Part shown: piece after piece, positions 22,248-22,322 of the stretch
Position numbering within the stretch: the first letter of the stretch is position 1
How the letters are laid out: every line of letters begins with the position of its first letter
Assembly: GCA_937965785.1 (NCBI GenBank)
Contig: CALCKT010000008.1
Coordinates: 1-22,322 of the forward strand
Source of the DNA: an uncultured Propionibacteriaceae bacterium
Lineage (GTDB): Bacteria > Actinomycetota > Actinomycetes > Propionibacteriales > Propionibacteriaceae
DNA length: 22,322 nt
Direction of reading: 5' to 3'
Position numbers and translations under genes: made by a program
Notes under the pieces: model-generated
Seen by the model: only the letters and a program-made list of their open reading frames with translations
What the model was told of the DNA's origin: nothing
The model's database searches: none

Positions 22248-22322
22248 GCGCTGTAGCGCTGGCGGATGACCATAAGGCTGGCGTTTGTGTGGGAAGGCCA
22301 GCGGATGACCATAAGGCTGGCG
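22248..22322. repeat. Direct repeats and small palindrome at the right edge
   Basis: A 22-bp sequence starting GCGGATGACCATAAGG occurs identically at 22262-22283 and 22301-22322 (period 39) and runs into the window edge. Just before it is a hairpin, GCGCT-GT-AGCGC (22248-22259). Related shorter motifs (GAACGCCTG, GAACGCTTG, GAATGCTTG) recur about every 19 bases from 22201. The array may be longer beyond the window. Confidence 0.75.

Noticed and set aside
22262..22322. CRISPR array
   Set aside because: Only two repeats with one 17-bp spacer are visible, and related degenerate motifs lie upstream; the spacer is too short for a typical CRISPR.

Overview
The window reads as chromosomal DNA of a high-GC Gram-positive bacterium, most likely a propionibacterium-type actinomycete (inference). 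The grounds are very GC-rich third codon positions, AAGGAGG-type ribosome sites, a PknB-like membrane kinase, roadblock/LC7 and VWA proteins, and an acetyl-CoA hydrolase/transferase-family enzyme of the kind used for CoA transfer among acetate, succinate and propionate. No rRNA, tRNA, transposase or phage structural gene was seen.

Layout. 1-1258: 3' part of a TPR-like protein built from seven 141-bp repeats. 1320-3798 (minus): terminator, CoA-transferase, phosphoserine phosphatase SerB. 3849-4441: a REP-like repeat with an exact 168-bp tandem duplication, then a hairpin terminator. 4442-7069 (minus): HtrA-type membrane serine protease and an RlmG/RsmC-like rRNA methyltransferase. 7386-8556 (plus): GNAT acetyltransferase and KptA/Tpt1 RNA 2'-phosphotransferase. 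8720-9634 (minus): a seven-bladed WD40 protein. 9635-11843: an accessory islet with a second REP-like element, an intact AAA ATPase (10192-11343), the frameshifted and internally deleted remnant of its likely partner, and further gene debris. 11863-14229 (minus): MFS sugar porter followed by a PfkB sugar kinase. 14417-15091 (minus): Pro/Ser/Thr-rich lipoprotein.

15434-17050 (minus): a tightly coupled three-gene operon of a roadblock/LC7 protein, an Aer-type PAS protein and a PhnD-like ligand-binding protein without signal peptide. This is the most unusual module here and looks like a wholly intracellular sensory unit. It diverges, across a 406-bp regulatory region, from 17457-19364 (plus), a secreted and membrane-anchored VWA protein whose promoter carries a long palindrome. 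A strong convergent terminator (19378-19412) separates the VWA gene from an XRE regulator/Ser-Thr kinase pair (21043 to 19429, minus, 8-nt overlap). The right end has a divergent pair, a small four-helix membrane protein and a TetR regulator, followed by short direct repeats that run off the edge.

The metabolic genes (CoA-transferase, serB, MFS-PfkB) look like housekeeping or catabolic functions. The regions most worth further work are the roadblock-PAS-PhnD operon, the VWA and XRE-kinase neighbourhood, and the decayed ATPase islet. All family names come from motifs read by eye; no database search was possible.
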